Positions 49,401 through 62,003 of a stretch of DNA of 64,000 bases are shown piece by piece; position 1 is the first letter of the stretch; each line of letters starts with the position of its first letter. The stretch lies in NCBI GenBank assembly GCA_038501625.1, contig JAZAYU010000005.1, forward strand, positions 13,665,484 through 13,729,483, read 5' to 3'. The position numbers and the translations under genes were made by a program. The notes beneath the pieces were generated by a model that saw only the letters and a list, made by a program, of their open reading frames with translations, was not told the DNA's origin and made no database searches. Origin of the DNA: Corbicula japonica. Lineage: Eukaryota; Mollusca; Bivalvia; Venerida; Cyrenidae.

Positions 49401-52400
49401 AACAATGCAGGAATGCTGGCACCGGGATCAGCAGCCAGCAAACCAGTTGAATTGAGATATATCGTCATTGATGGCTCGAACGTGGCCATGACGTAAGTTG
49501 TTATTTATGAAAATTGAAAATAATGAATAGTCCTACATAATTCCTTATATAAAAATAAGTAAATGTTGAATAATTCAACTAATTTAGATGTCAGACAGTT
49601 TAATTGAGTTACAGCAACTTAAACAGCTTTTCCCTGATAAATGTTGAGTTTACAAAATATTGTATATCTATGAATACATTAATCTGCAAAATTTATTTGG
49701 TGAAAATAATTTTGATTTTGTTTTCTAAGCATCAATCAGCTTAGTCAATATTGTTTTATAGTCATAAAAATGTCACTACTACCTAAATGCAGTTAAGAAG
49801 GAATAAAACTTAAACATCACCATTTTATGTTTGTCAGTTAATTACAGTTTTCTTGGAGAACTAAATTGATAATTAACAGTTTAGAATAAGAATAATTGTG
49901 GAAAGTAATAATTGTCTTCTTATTTTTTTCAGTCATGGCAATGGAAAATATTTTTCCTGCAAGGGGATCAAGTTGTGTGTTGACTATTTTCGCCAACGAG
50001 GCCACGAAAACATCACAGTATTTGTTCCACAATGGAGGCAGTACAGGCCGAGCGATGATAATCCGATATTAGATCAGAATATTCTACATGAGCTCAAGCA
50101 AGAAGATATTCTCGTGTTCACACCTTCAAGGAGGATTGGCAGAAAACTTGTTGTGGCCTATGATGATAGGTGATTATACTGTTTCAAACTTGGTTTTAAT
50201 GCTTTTACCCTTTCCTCCTTAACAAACCTTTATGGCATGGGCAAACAGTGTAGATCCAGATCAGCCGGCACATCCGTGCCATCTGATCAGGATCTGCACT
50301 GTTTGCTTTTTGTTCAGTAATAACCTAACAAATCAAAAAGCGAACAGTGCAGATCCTGATTAGATTCAGATGAGCCGGCATGTCCTGATAAGGATCTACA
50401 CTGTTCCCTTTTTGATCAGAATTAACCTAATGAATCAAAAAGCAAACAGTGTCAATCCTGATCAGACAGCACAGATTTGCAGGTTGATCTGCATCTATAC
50501 TGTTCTGCCATAAATAACATCCTAGTTAGTTATTATACTGGTAATTCTTTGTTCAATAGTTAAATATTATAATTCATTTTTTTTCATGCAAAATTCATGC
50601 AATTTCTTCTTCAGATAGCCTCTTTAAGCAAAATTATGAAATAAAGTATCTGCTCAAATAAAAGATTTTACACCATATTTATATCTGATTTTGTTAGGTT
50701 TGTGTTGGAGTTGGCGGAGGCAGAGGATGCTATCATTGTATCAAACGATCAGTACAGGGATCTCATGATGGAAAAAGTTGCCTGGAGGAAAATCATTGAA
50801 ACCAGGTAAGAGGTGTTCTATTAACACATTTCTCAATAGATTAATTTGTATCCCTTTTGCAACCATCATACTAGATCCAAATCGGCTGGTACCTCAAATT
50901 TTGACTCTTGCAAAATTGAAATGGATATTAACCAAATTTGCCTTAAAAAAAAAAAAGGTTTGAGTATTTCAGTTACTTAACCCACTACTCCTTGGTATAT
51001 TGACGTTATCCATTGGCGATCAGTGAAGATCCAGATCCATCAGATGTGCTGTTTGATCAGTGTCAAAGGTTATAAAACTGAGCATGGAAACCAGTCTCAA
51101 ATCTCAAGCATCTGATTGGCTGAAATGGTGACTGGTCGCCATTTCAGCCAATCAGATGCTTGAGATTTGAGACTGGTTTCCAAACTCAGGTTTATAACCT
51201 CCAGCTCAGGATCTTCATTGTGTGCATTTTGATTAAATAGGTAATTTCTGACCCAGAATCAAACAGTGTTGATCCTGATCAGGAATGTGCCAGCTTACTG
51301 GATCTACACTGTTTGTACATTTGATAAAAAGTAAAATACAATGTATAAGTAGTAAAGGGTTGAATACAGAAAATATATTTCTGCTCTTTTATTTAGGGAA
51401 ATTCATAACTTTTATTTGAGGGGGCAATCAATGGTAATTGCATGCAATGTATTTATATTGATATAAAAATCATGTATTCTTTATAATATCATCTTCTGAT
51501 TTCAGGTTACTTATGTACAGTTTTGTGAAGGACCGATTTATGCCTCCCAACGATCCCTTAGGCAGGGAGGGTCCTTGTTTAGATGAATTTCTGCAAGTCA
51601 CAAAGAAATCATACAATGTCAACAGACGGTAGGTTTTTCTGATCCAGAGTGAGGTAAATGAAATAAAATAAGAAAATGCTGAATGGAAATGTGACCGTAT
51701 ACTTGTTAATAACTTTCAAAGATAATATTTTCAAAGTCGAAGGGAATTAATGAAATAAGACAGGGTATTCTGGACTTAAAACAATATTTTCACTAAAATA
51801 GCCAGGTCATTTGGTCAATAACAGGGGGTGGGATTTCTGCCTCCTTTTAGATTCATTCATGTTTTTGTTCAATATTCATCTCTTTCAGGGTTGGCACCAA
51901 TCGACCGCCCCTGGTTTAAATCAGCGGTTTTAACCGGTTAAAACTGTCCCGGTCAATACTCCCCAAGTGGTCAATACTGGTCAATTGATTTTTTTTTTTC
52001 AAGATTTTCATAAAAGAAATGAAGAAAACAAACCATTAAACTCTTATTTAATTTCTACTTATGTTAATTTAGAACTAACTTCACTTGAACATGCTTTGCA
52101 CATAAAATTGTCTTATTTCCCTGAGCAATGTGATAAAAAAATTGTCTTATTTCCCTGAGCAATGTGATAATAAAATCCTCAAACATGAGTTGTTTGCTTT
52201 ATTCTGGTGAGTTTTTAGACAAAATAAGAATTCTTTTAATTCAGTGTTTAATAAACAATCAACAGAGTATGATTCAGTAACTTGAAAAATCTTTATTTTA
52301 AGCAAAAGCAATTTTGCACCACCAGTAGTAACAACACTTGTGTATGACATTGGATAGTCAGGAGATGGAGGGATGTTGCGTCACACTTCTATTGTTTATT

Positions 52401-53973
52401 GAACTTGGGAAAATGTCAATTAAGATGCCAATGTGTTTATTTAAGGATTATCCAATAATCATAAAGTAGGTGTTTTACACTTGCCAATTAACACTTATGC
52501 TTGACAATGGATGGTCAGGTGACTGAGGGGTGACTGCACATCCTTTGACCTCACAGATCTTTGCACAAGTAAACAACCAAGTCATTCTGTTTCATATAAT
52601 GTATATATTGTACTGAGCACTTGGGCAAAGCTTATGGAATGTTCTTCACCGAATCCAATACATAAATTACATAAAACATAACGAACATGATAACTTGAAA
52701 CTTTTAACATACTACATTTATTGATTTCAATTTGTTACTTATCATAAATGCCTATATGTCATGCTGTTTACATATATGCTATAGTTTCCATGTCCTTAAG
52801 AAAATGTGTCTGTAAGTGTTGAATGCCCAAAGCTGAATGACCACATATTTTAGAACAATACACAAGAGAACACGTGCATTAAACCAATGAACTAAACAAC
52901 TTTTGGTGGGAACATTCAAAAGATCTTACCCAATCAAAGGAAATTATTTTCCACCTAATTTGCTTTGCTTAACCGGCAGAAAATATATTTCTATTACATA
53001 CTGAACATAGGAACATACCAATTAATGAGTTGTGTTCATTTAAGGATTATCCAATATTAAACCATAAATGAAGTACCATTTAGGCCCTTACAGGGGCTTA
53101 AGGGCCTAAAGGATTTTAAATGATTCTAAGAATATTTTGGACAGTTTTGTTACGAATAAAAATTAATTGGCCAGTAATGACCACTATTGACCAGTAATGA
53201 CCACTATTGACCAGTAATGACCACCAGCCCGTAGGACCACTCAATTGACCGGTCAATAAGCCAACCCTGATCTCTTTCATTGTTTCTGCAGGAAAGTATA
53301 TTAACGATGATTCCTTGTAAGTTTAATTTTCACTTAAATTCTTCCAAATGTAACTTCTCCTCAATATGAATTTCAAAATATTTGATTAGATATATTTTGT
53401 CTTATCTTCAGGCAATATAATGGTTATAATCAACAAAAACAACCACAACAACACTATCATCAACAGCAACAGCATCAGTATCATCAGCCACAACAACAAC
53501 AGCAATATCAACAGCCACAAGGTCATGGCATATTTCATCAAGGTCAAGATCAACAAAATCAAGGTCATTTTAACCAAGGTCAGGGACACTATGCCAAAGC
53601 AGCACGTTATGGACTAAACAAACAAGAAAATAACAGCAGCACTCCTAACAAATCAGGAAATAGATTTAAACCCTTATCACAACAACCCAATGACCCTCAA
53701 CAGTTTGATGAAGCAGATGGCAATTTCCCAAGAACACCACAGAGCAAAGGTCAATGGAAAAATGCACCAAAAGGTCAAGGTCAGGGTCCTTTGAAAAATA
53801 GAGGAGCACCAAGAAGCGAAGAAGAGACAGAAGATTTGTATAAAGAATTGAAAATATTGTTTCCAGAAGAAGAACAAGAAGAAAAAATTCGGAGTATTTT
53901 AATAAATCATAATTCAGAACGTGATTTGATGAAACTTACAAATTACTTAATGAGTGTCTTATTCGATGTGTAA
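46407..53973 (+). CDS. N4BP1: N4BP1/KHNYN-family NYN-domain endoribonuclease
   Basis: Six exons: 46407-46631, 47673-49492, 49933-50169, 50698-50805, 51506-51628, 53412-53973; GT/AG borders, 3075 nt, 1024 aa. The ATG at 46407 (ACAAACATGG, good context) is preferred; an in-frame ATG at 46359 would add 16 residues. Residues 1-150 resemble the KH-like N-terminal region of N4BP1/KHNYN. A long acidic linker follows. A UBA-like helix bundle is at about 304-346 ([11 protein letters not shown] to DFLDLLNNL). Coiled, Lys/Gln-rich sequence is near 430-480. The NYN/PIN nuclease domain spans about 670-825 and begins [14 protein letters not shown], with later acidic residues in YDDRFV and SNDQYRD. A Gln/His/Gly-rich stretch covers 840-960. 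The C-terminal ~50 residues ([15 protein letters not shown] to MSVLFD) match the CoCUN/CUBAN type. Vertebrate relatives degrade mRNA or viral RNA and restrain NF-kB. Orthology to N4BP1 rather than KHNYN is not resolved. Confidence 0.9.
47130..47222. repeat. truncated family E MITE
   Basis: Left end CCCATTCTTCCGTAGAAAC through GTGCCGTCTGGTCAATATC only. In intron 1 of the N4BP1-like gene. Confidence 0.55.
47416..47551. repeat. palindromic MITE (family G)
   Basis: Near-perfect arms except AATTTTATG replacing AATCAGATG on the right. In intron 1 of the N4BP1-like gene. Confidence 0.8.
50208..50520. repeat. rearranged family E MITE
   Basis: Longer than usual: the block from GATCAGGATCTGCACTG to CGAACAGTGCAGATCCTGAT is partly repeated. 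In intron 3 of the N4BP1-like gene. Confidence 0.6.
50981..51359. repeat. family E MITE split by a family G palindrome
   Basis: The E sequence runs to 51063, is interrupted by the hairpin at 51064-51200, then resumes with TCTTCATTGTGTGCATTTTG and ends AGTAAAGGG. G inserted after E. In intron 4 of the N4BP1-like gene. Confidence 0.6.
51064..51200. repeat. palindromic MITE (family G), nested
   Basis: AAGGTTATAAAACTGAGC outer sequence and almost fully paired arms, inside the E copy just described. Confidence 0.8.
51886..53269. mobile_element. hAT-type non-autonomous transposon
   Basis: Ends CAGGGTTGGC and inverted GCCAACCCTG. An exact 8-bp duplication ATCTCTTT lies at 51878-51885 and 53270-53277. 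CAGGG ends plus an 8-bp duplication define hAT. The 1384-bp interior has no transposase; near the right end a 20-bp unit (GACCAGTAATGACCACTATT) is repeated about three times. It sits in the last intron of the N4BP1-like gene, ending about 140 bp before exon 6. Confidence 0.85.
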
Positions 53974-54110
53974 GTTTATCTTGGTGTCAAGTCGGGAAAA
54001 TATCTTCATGTCAAGTCAGGGAATTCACTGTCTCTCACAAAACATTGTCATATAAAGTGAAACGTACCATAAATATATACTTAATAAGGGTGTTGTTAGA
54101 TTGTGGTTAA

Positions 54111-54315
54111 CCCTTTACTCCATATATACACATTTTATTGCATGTGCAACCAGAGTAGATCCATATAAGCTGGCACATACATGTTCGGTCAGAAAAAAAC
54201 CTAATAAATAAAAAAGTGAATGGTGCAGATCCTTATCAGATGGCACAGATGTACCAGCTGATCTGGATCTACATACACTGTTTGCCCAAGCCATAAAGGT
54301 ATTTGGAGAAAAGGG
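54111..54315. mobile_element. family E MITE
   Basis: TTAA-flanked with ends CCCTTTACTCCATAT and TTTGGAGAAAAGGG. Just downstream of the N4BP1-like stop codon, so possibly in its 3' UTR. Confidence 0.75.
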
Positions 54316-54688
54316 TTAATATTAAAGACATATCATGTTAATAGATTTTTTAAAAAATCCTGGGCATAGAAAAAAATCATGCCTACGGTAATTTCATCAT
54401 TGTTCAAAGTTTAAAATTTTTTGATGAAAGTCTAAGTGGGATTCTGGGCTTAAAACAAACTAAATGGTAGCTATTACATTAATATAGCCTGGTCATATGG
54501 TCAGTATTTCCAGAATAATTCTCCACCCGCTGTTTCTTAAAGAAACATGAATTAAACATTGTATGAACTTTAATGTACATGTTGTGTTTTTTTTCATTGT
54601 ATTTTGTATATGCAATGAAATTGTTATTAGAACATTTGAGCATGATTTTTGTTTTCTTTAGAAAATTCAGAATTGTTTCTCTCTTTTT

Positions 54689-56339
54689 AGCTCACCTGAG
54701 CACGAAGTGCTCATGGTGAGCTTTTGTGATCGCCTGATGTCCGTCGTCCGTCGTCCGTCCGTGCGTGCGTGCGTCGTCAACTTTTTCTTCAAACGACTTC
54801 TTCTCCTGAACTCCTGGGCCAATCTTGCTGAAACTTGGCAGGAATGTTACTTGCATGAAGCTTTACCAAAATTGTTCAAATGGTTCCGGTCCATTGCCTA
54901 TCTAGGTCACAGAGGATAAAAATAGATTTTGAACATGAAATTTTAAAAAATCTTCTTCTCTGAAACCGTAAGGCCTAGAACTTTGATATTTGTTGTGTAG
55001 CATCACCTAGTGGTCCTCTACCAAGATTGTTCAAATTATTTCCCTGGGGTCAAAATTGGCCCCGCCCCAGGGGTCACTTCATTTTGCATAGACTTATATA
55101 GGAAAAACTTTAAAAATCTTCTTGTCTGAAACCACAAGGCCTAGAGCTTAGATATTTGGCATTTAGCAACCTCTAGTGGAACTCTACAAGGAATGTTCAA
55201 ATTATTTCCCTGGGGTCAAAATTGGCCCTGCCCCAGGGGTCACTTCATTTGACATAGACTTATATAGGAAAAGCTTTAAAAATCTTCTTGTCTGAAACCA
55301 CAAGGCCTAGAGCTTAGATATTTGGCGTTTAGCAACCTCTAGTGGAACTCTACAAGGATTGTTCAAATTATTTCCCTGGGGTCAAAATTGGCCCCGCCCC
55401 AGGGGTCACTTCATTTGACATAGACTTATATAGGAAAAACTTTAAAAATCTTCTTGTCTGAAACCACAAGGCCTAGAGCTTAGATATTTGGCACTTAGCA
55501 CCCTCTAGTGGAACTCTACAAAGATTGTTCAAATTATTTCCCTGGGGTCAAAATTGGCCCCGCCCCAGGGGTCACTTCATTTTACATAGACTTATACATG
55601 AAAAACTTTAAAAATCTTCTTGTCTGAAACCACAAGGCCTAGAGCTTAGATATTTGTCATTTAGCATCCTCTAGTGGAACTCTACAAAGTTTGTTCAAAT
55701 TATTTCCCTGGGGTCAAAATTGGCCCCGCCCCAGGGGTCACTTCATTTTGCATAGACTTATATAGGAAAAACTTTAAAAATCTTCTTGTCTGAAACCACA
55801 AGGCCTAGAGCTTTGATATTTGGCATTTAGCACCCTCTAGTAGAACTCTACAAAGATTGTTCAAATTATTTCCCTGGGGTCAAAATTGGCCCCGCCCCAG
55901 GGGTCACTTCATTTTACATAGATTTATATAGGAAAAACTTTAAAAATCTTCTTGTCTGAAACCACAAGGCCTAGAGCTTAGATATTTGGCATTTAGCATC
56001 CTCTAGTAGAACTCTACAAAGATTGTTCAAATTATTTCCCAGGGGTCAAAATTCCTCTACCAAGATTGTTCAAATTATAGCCCTGGGGTCAAAATTGGCC
56101 CCGCCCGGTAGGGGTCATGTGTTTTCCTTATAAATATATAGCAAAAACTTAAAAAATCTTCTTCTCCAAAACCGCAATGGCTAAAAGTTAGATATTTTGC
56201 ATGAAACATTGTCTAATAGACCTCTAACAAAGTTGTTCAAATTATGGCCCTGGGGTCAAAATTTGCCCCGCCCCAGAGGTCATGGGTTTTCCTTACAACA
56301 CTCAGGTGAGCGACCCAGGGCCCTAAGGGCCCTCTTGTT
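54689..56339 (+). mobile_element. Helentron-like non-autonomous element, family A copy 2
   Basis: Same start as A1 but with GTGCGTGCGTGCG in the microsatellite. It has about eight ~167-bp units; the last ones are degenerate and one contains a partial duplication near 56050. Ends CTCAGGTGAGCGACC, hairpin GGGCCCTAAGGGCCC and tail TCTTGTT. Shorter than A1 by about two units. Confidence 0.8.
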
Positions 56340-56469
56340 TTTTAACTTACTGGAAGTTGTCCTGCTTTTTTGTGATATTGTGTTTTATTTTTATATTAGT
56401 ATGTTTGCAAATATAAGCCTTTACGCCATGTGATATGGCTTTTAGAGTCTAAAAGACAAGCCAAGTGAC

Positions 56470-56605
56470 CAAGGTTATAAAACTGAGCATGGAAACCAGT
56501 CTCAAATCTCAAGCATCTGATTGGCTGAAATGGCGACCAGTCGCCATTTCAGCCAATCAGATGCTTGAGATTTGAGACTGGTTTCCAATCTCAGCTTTAT
56601 AACCT
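56470..56605. repeat. palindromic MITE (family G)
   Basis: Arms meet at the self-complementary centre GGCGACCAGTCGCC, so pairing is almost complete. E-like sequence follows directly. Confidence 0.85.
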
Positions 56606-56700
56606 TCAGCCCAGGTGTGAAAAGTGTAGATCCAGATAAACCTTCATGTGTATAAAGTCTGGTCAGGATCTACACTAATCAAATTTAGATTTATTGGAAT
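56606..56700. repeat. fragment of family E MITE
   Basis: AAAGTGTAGATCCAGATAAAC and GGTCAGGATCTACACTAATC only. Confidence 0.45.
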
Positions 56701-57115
56701 TTTTTTTATCAAGAAGTAATTAACTTAGATCCAAAACAAACTGCATTGTGAAAGCTGATGGGGATCTTCTATAGTTGCCTTAAGGATAAAAGCCATTTCC
56801 CAAAGAGTAAAAGGATAAAATATATTCAAAGTGTTAATGAGAATCAATGTTCTAAAGAAGCAATTTGTCGATCTCACATACACGAAAATGCCACAGATGA
56901 TGTTGTTGTTTTTATCGGAATATAGGTGAAATGTTATTAAGATGAAATTATTCAACTAGTTTATGAAAGGTCCATTTGTAAACACAATTACCTTTGTGCC
57001 TGTCTGTGCATATTACATTGCCTACAAAGAGCACCCGATCTATGCCTCGACCAAATAGCACAGGGGCTCTTCCCTATTCTTTGACACCGTTACTGGAAAA
57101 AAACAGTTTAGTTAA

Positions 57116-57249
57116 CCATTTCCTCCATAGACACACCTTTATTGCGTGGTGAACAGTGTAGCTCCAGATCAGTCGGCACATCCGTCACAGACTGCACAGA
57201 TCTACACTAGTTGCACATGCGTAAAAATGCGTATGTATGGAGGAAACAC
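57116..57249. mobile_element. family E MITE, internally deleted
   Basis: TTAA at both sides, ends CCATTTCCTCCATAG and GTATGGAGGAAACAC; 134 bp. Confidence 0.7.
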
Positions 57250-57587
57250 TTAACACGCTGAATTAATGTTTTGGACTTGCAGTCTCTTCATTTAACCATT
57301 CCATTCATGTTGCATAGGGATATTTTGCTGTACTTTTATCAACCCAATAGCACACAGTGTAGACACCATAATTAGCCTGTGCAAATGTATGGCAGGTTTG
57401 GGTAGACCTTGGCTGCAAATGTGACATTAAATGTGTGAAATGCTGTATCTGTTGAACTGTGGGTGTAACAATTGCTGTAAATACGAAACATTTGTCTATT
57501 AAAAACAGTTTTGTTACAACTATGCTACAGTGCTGAAAGTATACATTGTAGATTAAAAAGTCTTATCCCTTGAGACAACTGGTGCAC

Positions 57588-57713
57588 AGTTTATAAAACT
57601 GAGCATGGAAACCAGTCTCAAATCTCAAGCTTCTGATTGGCTGAAATGGCGACTTTCAGCCAATCAGATGCTTGAGATTTGAGACTGGTTTCCATTCTCA
57701 GTTTTATAACCTT
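57588..57713. repeat. palindromic MITE (family G), loop shortened
   Basis: The centre has lost about 12 bp (GGCGACTTTCAGCC), leaving arms joined almost without a loop. Confidence 0.8.
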
Positions 57714-58243
57714 GGGACTAGAAGCACAGTCGAATGCTTTGTTGTATGAAGTTTTTTATGTATATGATTTCTTTGCTATGTATTCAGTTTATCACTCACC
57801 AGTGGCTGGAATGTCACTATATGAACGTTGCTTCTGGTGTGACAACAACATTGCTGCTGGTGTGATAAAAATCTGGTAAAATGAATACTTGTAAAAAAAG
57901 CAAATATTTATCTTGAATAAATTGTCTACCTGTGAAGTGGACCTGTGCATATCTTAAACTTTTCAATTTACAACTTCTGTCACATTTTCTGTTAGTGTAG
58001 ACACAGATCAGCTCATGCGTTTATGTAGTTTAATCTGGGTCTAAACTGTTAGCTATTTGGTACGGATAAATACATTTTTGCAAAAATATCCCTAAGTAAA
58101 ATGAATTGATTAGTCCATATTAACTTAAGAAAGGTGAGTTGGTGCGAAGAATTCATTTGGTAAAATGTATCATGTGTGAAGTAACTTGGTAAATTTGGTA
58201 AATTGTTAATCAAACTATGTGCCAAGAAATGGTATTGTTTTAA

Positions 58244-58475
58244 CTTTTTACTCCCTAGATAGACTTTTATCACAAGGGTGATTTTATAACAATGGCAAAA
58301 ACTGTACATCCTGATCAGTTTACAAATGTGTGCGATCTGATATGACTCTTCACAGTTTGATTTTAGATGTATTAGGTTCTTTCTGACCAAGTAGTGAACA
58401 GTGTAGATCCAGATCAGACGGTACAGACGGGCCAGCTGATCTGCATCTATACTGTTTGCTCAAACAGAAATTTGT
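58244..58475. repeat. divergent family E MITE
   Basis: CAGTGTAGATCCAGATCAGAC and GCTGATCTGCATCTATACTG are retained; the ends are eroded. Confidence 0.5.
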
Positions 58476-59134
58476 TTGTTCCAGTGCAGTATCTGTTATT
58501 TCTCTCCCAAATACCACAACCTGTAAAGTTTAGGTATTTATTCTGCAAAAATTACTGATATTTCACTAAAACAAATATCTGCCATACATTTTGAAACAGT
58601 GGTAATGTGAAATTCTTTTATTTTGTGCTGATTTTATTTTTATGTGTGTGCACATTTGTATTCCACTCACAAAAGTTTTCACAATTTTCAAACCCTCATC
58701 GATATTGGAATCATGACTATAACATGCATCCTGAGAGTCATTTAATTGTGCAAATTTATGCCCATGCATTTCTTCTGCATGAAAAACATTTCCCCACCAA
58801 GTAAAATGACACCTCAGTACTTGCAAACAGGTAGCCGCTGTTCACATATCATTTTATCACATCATTTTCGATGTGGCAGTTTATGAATAATACAGGCCCA
58901 TAAATATGTACATTTTGTATTAAGAATAATAATAAAATTATTATTGTTATTATATAATTGGTAATAAGTGATTCCATAACATGTAACACATTTAATGCTA
59001 ATATTTTTTGTATGCATGCTAAATATAATTAAGCTTGATCAGCTAATTAATATTTTTGTCTTTAAAATTTTTGTTTTGATATGGAACTAGTCAAACTATG
59101 ACCTGTTATAACAGTTGTTAAGGAATTTCATTAA

Positions 59135-59381
59135 CCCTTTCCTCCATAGATAAACCTTTTTTGCATGGGTGAACAGTTTAGGGTGAACAGTTTAGATCCA
59201 GATCAGCCGGCACATCCGTGCTGTCTGATCAGGATCAAAACTGTTCGCTTTATGATACATTAGGTTATTTCTGACCAAATTGGACCAGTGCAGATCCTGA
59301 TCAGATGGCACGTATGTGCTGGCTGATCTGGATCTACACTGGTTGAACATGAGTAAAAACGCGTATTTATGGAGGAAAGGG
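59135..59381. mobile_element. family E MITE with a 14-bp internal duplication
   Basis: GGGTGAACAGTTTA occurs twice in tandem near 59168-59195. The ends are otherwise well preserved. Confidence 0.8.
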
Positions 59382-59392
59382 TTTATTTAAGG

Positions 59393-59541
59393 AATGATTC
59401 TTATTTTGGTGCGGTTCATGCAGATTGGACGTGCACGCGAGAGCTGGCAAATCCATAAAGCGCGCTAGCGCTTTATGGTAAATTTGCCAGCACTCGCGTG
59501 CACGTCCAATCTGCATGAACCGCACCAAAATAAGAATCATT
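59393..59541. repeat. 149-bp near-perfect hairpin
   Basis: Arms of about 70 bp beginning AATGATTCTTATTTTGGTGC pair with one mismatch and one small indel around the centre GCGCTAGCGC. It is much more GC-rich at the core than its flanks. Not part of family G. It lies 11 bp after the preceding MITE. Confidence 0.85.
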
Positions 59542-59864
59542 ACTTATATTTACATTTTATTCATTTTTTTCTTTAAATAAACTTAAGTCGAACGCTTTCA
59601 AAAATTAGTATTAAGTGAAAAGGGGGAGTAATACGTGGGAGTTTTCAATAGTAACAGCCATTACGTTACTGACGTCATTACGGGTCATGCGGTTCATGCA
59701 AAATGAACCGAATTTTTTTAAACGAAGAAATCAATAGGAATGTAAATATTGCCATATGTTTCAGCAGGAAGCTGATAATGCCTATATAATGTAGATATCA
59801 GAGATCATAGACCAATGGTTATTCTAGAAATATTTATAATGTTACAGACTTAGAACACACTTTA

Positions 59865-60066
59865 ACCCTTTCCTCCATATACATACACATTTTATCACAT
59901 GTGCAACCAGAGTAGATCAAGATCTGTGCTGTTCAATTTTTGGCCAGAAATAATCATATACATCAAAATCAAACAATTAGATCCTGATCATCAAAGAGCA
60001 TGTGCTGGCTGATCTGGATCTACACTGTTTGCCCACTCCATAAAGGTGTGTATTTGGAGGAAAGGG
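59865..60066. mobile_element. family E MITE
   Basis: TTAA-flanked, CCCTTTCCTCCATATAC to ATTTGGAGGAAAGGG. It ends about 70 bp before element B2. Confidence 0.8.
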
Positions 60067-60135
60067 TTAAGAGGTCATTACCATATTTTTGTTTTACATC
60101 ATAGCAACAGCAACTTACCTATTGTTTGCATTTTT

Positions 60136-62003
60136 AGCTCGACTATTCGAAGAATAGGGGAGCTATCCTACTCGCCCCGGTGTCGGCGTCGGCGTCCGTT
60201 AAACAAAAAATGCACTTTGGTCCATTACTTGAAAACTACTTATGATATCAACTCGAAACTTGGAATATATATTCACCATCAAATTCTACATCATTACCAA
60301 CAAGACCCATAACTCTGCTTCCAATATTTTTCAAATTATGCCCCTTTTTCACTTAAATTTTGCGTTAAGGAAAATATGCACTTTGGTCCATAACTTATAA
60401 ACTACTTGAGATATCAACTTGAAACTTGGAATATATATTCACCATCAAATTCTACATCATTACCAACAAGACCCATAACTCTGCTGTCAATATATTTCAA
60501 GTTATGCCCCTTTTTTCTTATATTTTGTGTCAAGCAAAATATGCATTTTGCCTCTAACTTTAAAACTAATTGAGATATTGCCTTCAAACTTGAAATATAT
60601 TTTCACCATCAAAATCTACATCATAACCAACAAGACCCATAACCCTTCTTCCAATATTTTTCAAATTATGCCCCTTTTTCGCTTACATTTTGTGTTAAGC
60701 AAAATATACAGTCGGCCCTTAACTTCGTTATGAATGGAGGGATTTCAAAATAACTTGGCACAAATGTTCACCATGACAAGGCGGTGTGTCGCGTACAATA
60801 CCCATGCCTGTAGGTCCAAAGTCAAGGTCACTGTTACTAAAAATAGAATTTTCTTGCAAAATCGTGTCCGCTCTGTAACTTTGTTATTTCTTATTGGGTT
60901 TTTAAATAACTTGGTATAATTGTTCACCATATCAAGACGGTGTGTCACGTACATGCCCAAGCCTGTATGTCAATGGTCAAGGTCACTGTTGCTAAAAATA
61001 GAATTTTCTTGTCTAGGCTGTTACTTTGTTATGAATGGAGGGATTTCAAAATATCTTGGCACAAATGTTCACCATGACAAGGCGGTGTGTCCGCACAATA
61101 CCCATGCCTGTAGATCCAAGGTCAAGGTCACTGTTACTAAAAATAGAATTTTCTTGTCCAGGCTGTAACTTTGTTATGAATGGAAGGATTTCAAAATAAT
61201 TTGACACAAATGTTCACCATGACAGGGCGGTGTGTCACGTACCATGCCCATGCCTGTAGGTCAAAGGTCAAGGTCACTGTTACTAAAAATAGAATTATCT
61301 TGTCCTGGCTGTTACTTTGTTATAAATGGAGGGATTTTAAAATAACTTTGCACAAATGTTCATGAAAAGGCAGTGTGTCCGCACAATACCCAAGCCTGAA
61401 GGTCCAAGGTCAAGGTCACTGTTACCAAAAATAGAATTTTCTTGTCCAGGCTGTAACTTCATTATAAATGGAGGGATTTCAAAAAAACTTGACACAAATG
61501 TTCACCATGAAAGGGCAGTGTATCGCGTATTATTCCCATCATTGCACTTGAGTGTCTGAAAATGATGCATAGCGGGGCATCCGTGTCCTATGGACACATT
61601 TCTAGTTTCACTTATATTTTCACTTAAGTGCACTTCATTGATAACTTTGCAAATACTTAAGGTATCAACTTCAAACTACCATTACATTTTCATTTCAGTT
61701 CTTTTTCTGTAACATTACTGAAGTGATTGATATTTGACTAAAAGTAAATGTCACTAATAAAAAATTACTAACAAGTTTTCTAACAAATTCAGAAATATTT
61801 CATAGTTATTCCCCTATTCAGTTACATTTAGGAATTATTTCTGTTATTTGAAAAGAATTTCTCCCGTACCATTCACTTGTAAATATTTTTCCTGATTGCA
61901 CATGAATGTATGGCCATAGTTGTTATTGTTTTAATCTTCAAATTGCATTTGTTTCAAATGATTCGAATAGTCGAGCATGCTGTCTCCTCTGACAGCTCTT
62001 GTT
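60136..62003 (+). mobile_element. Helentron-like non-autonomous element, family B copy 2
   Basis: Nearly identical to 6937-8829 over its whole length. It differs by a shorter GTCGGC microsatellite, a ~13-bp deletion near 61822 and scattered substitutions. T-run on the left and tail GACAGCTCTTGTT on the right. The flanking sequences are unrelated to those of B1, which fixes the boundaries of the unit. Confidence 0.85.
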
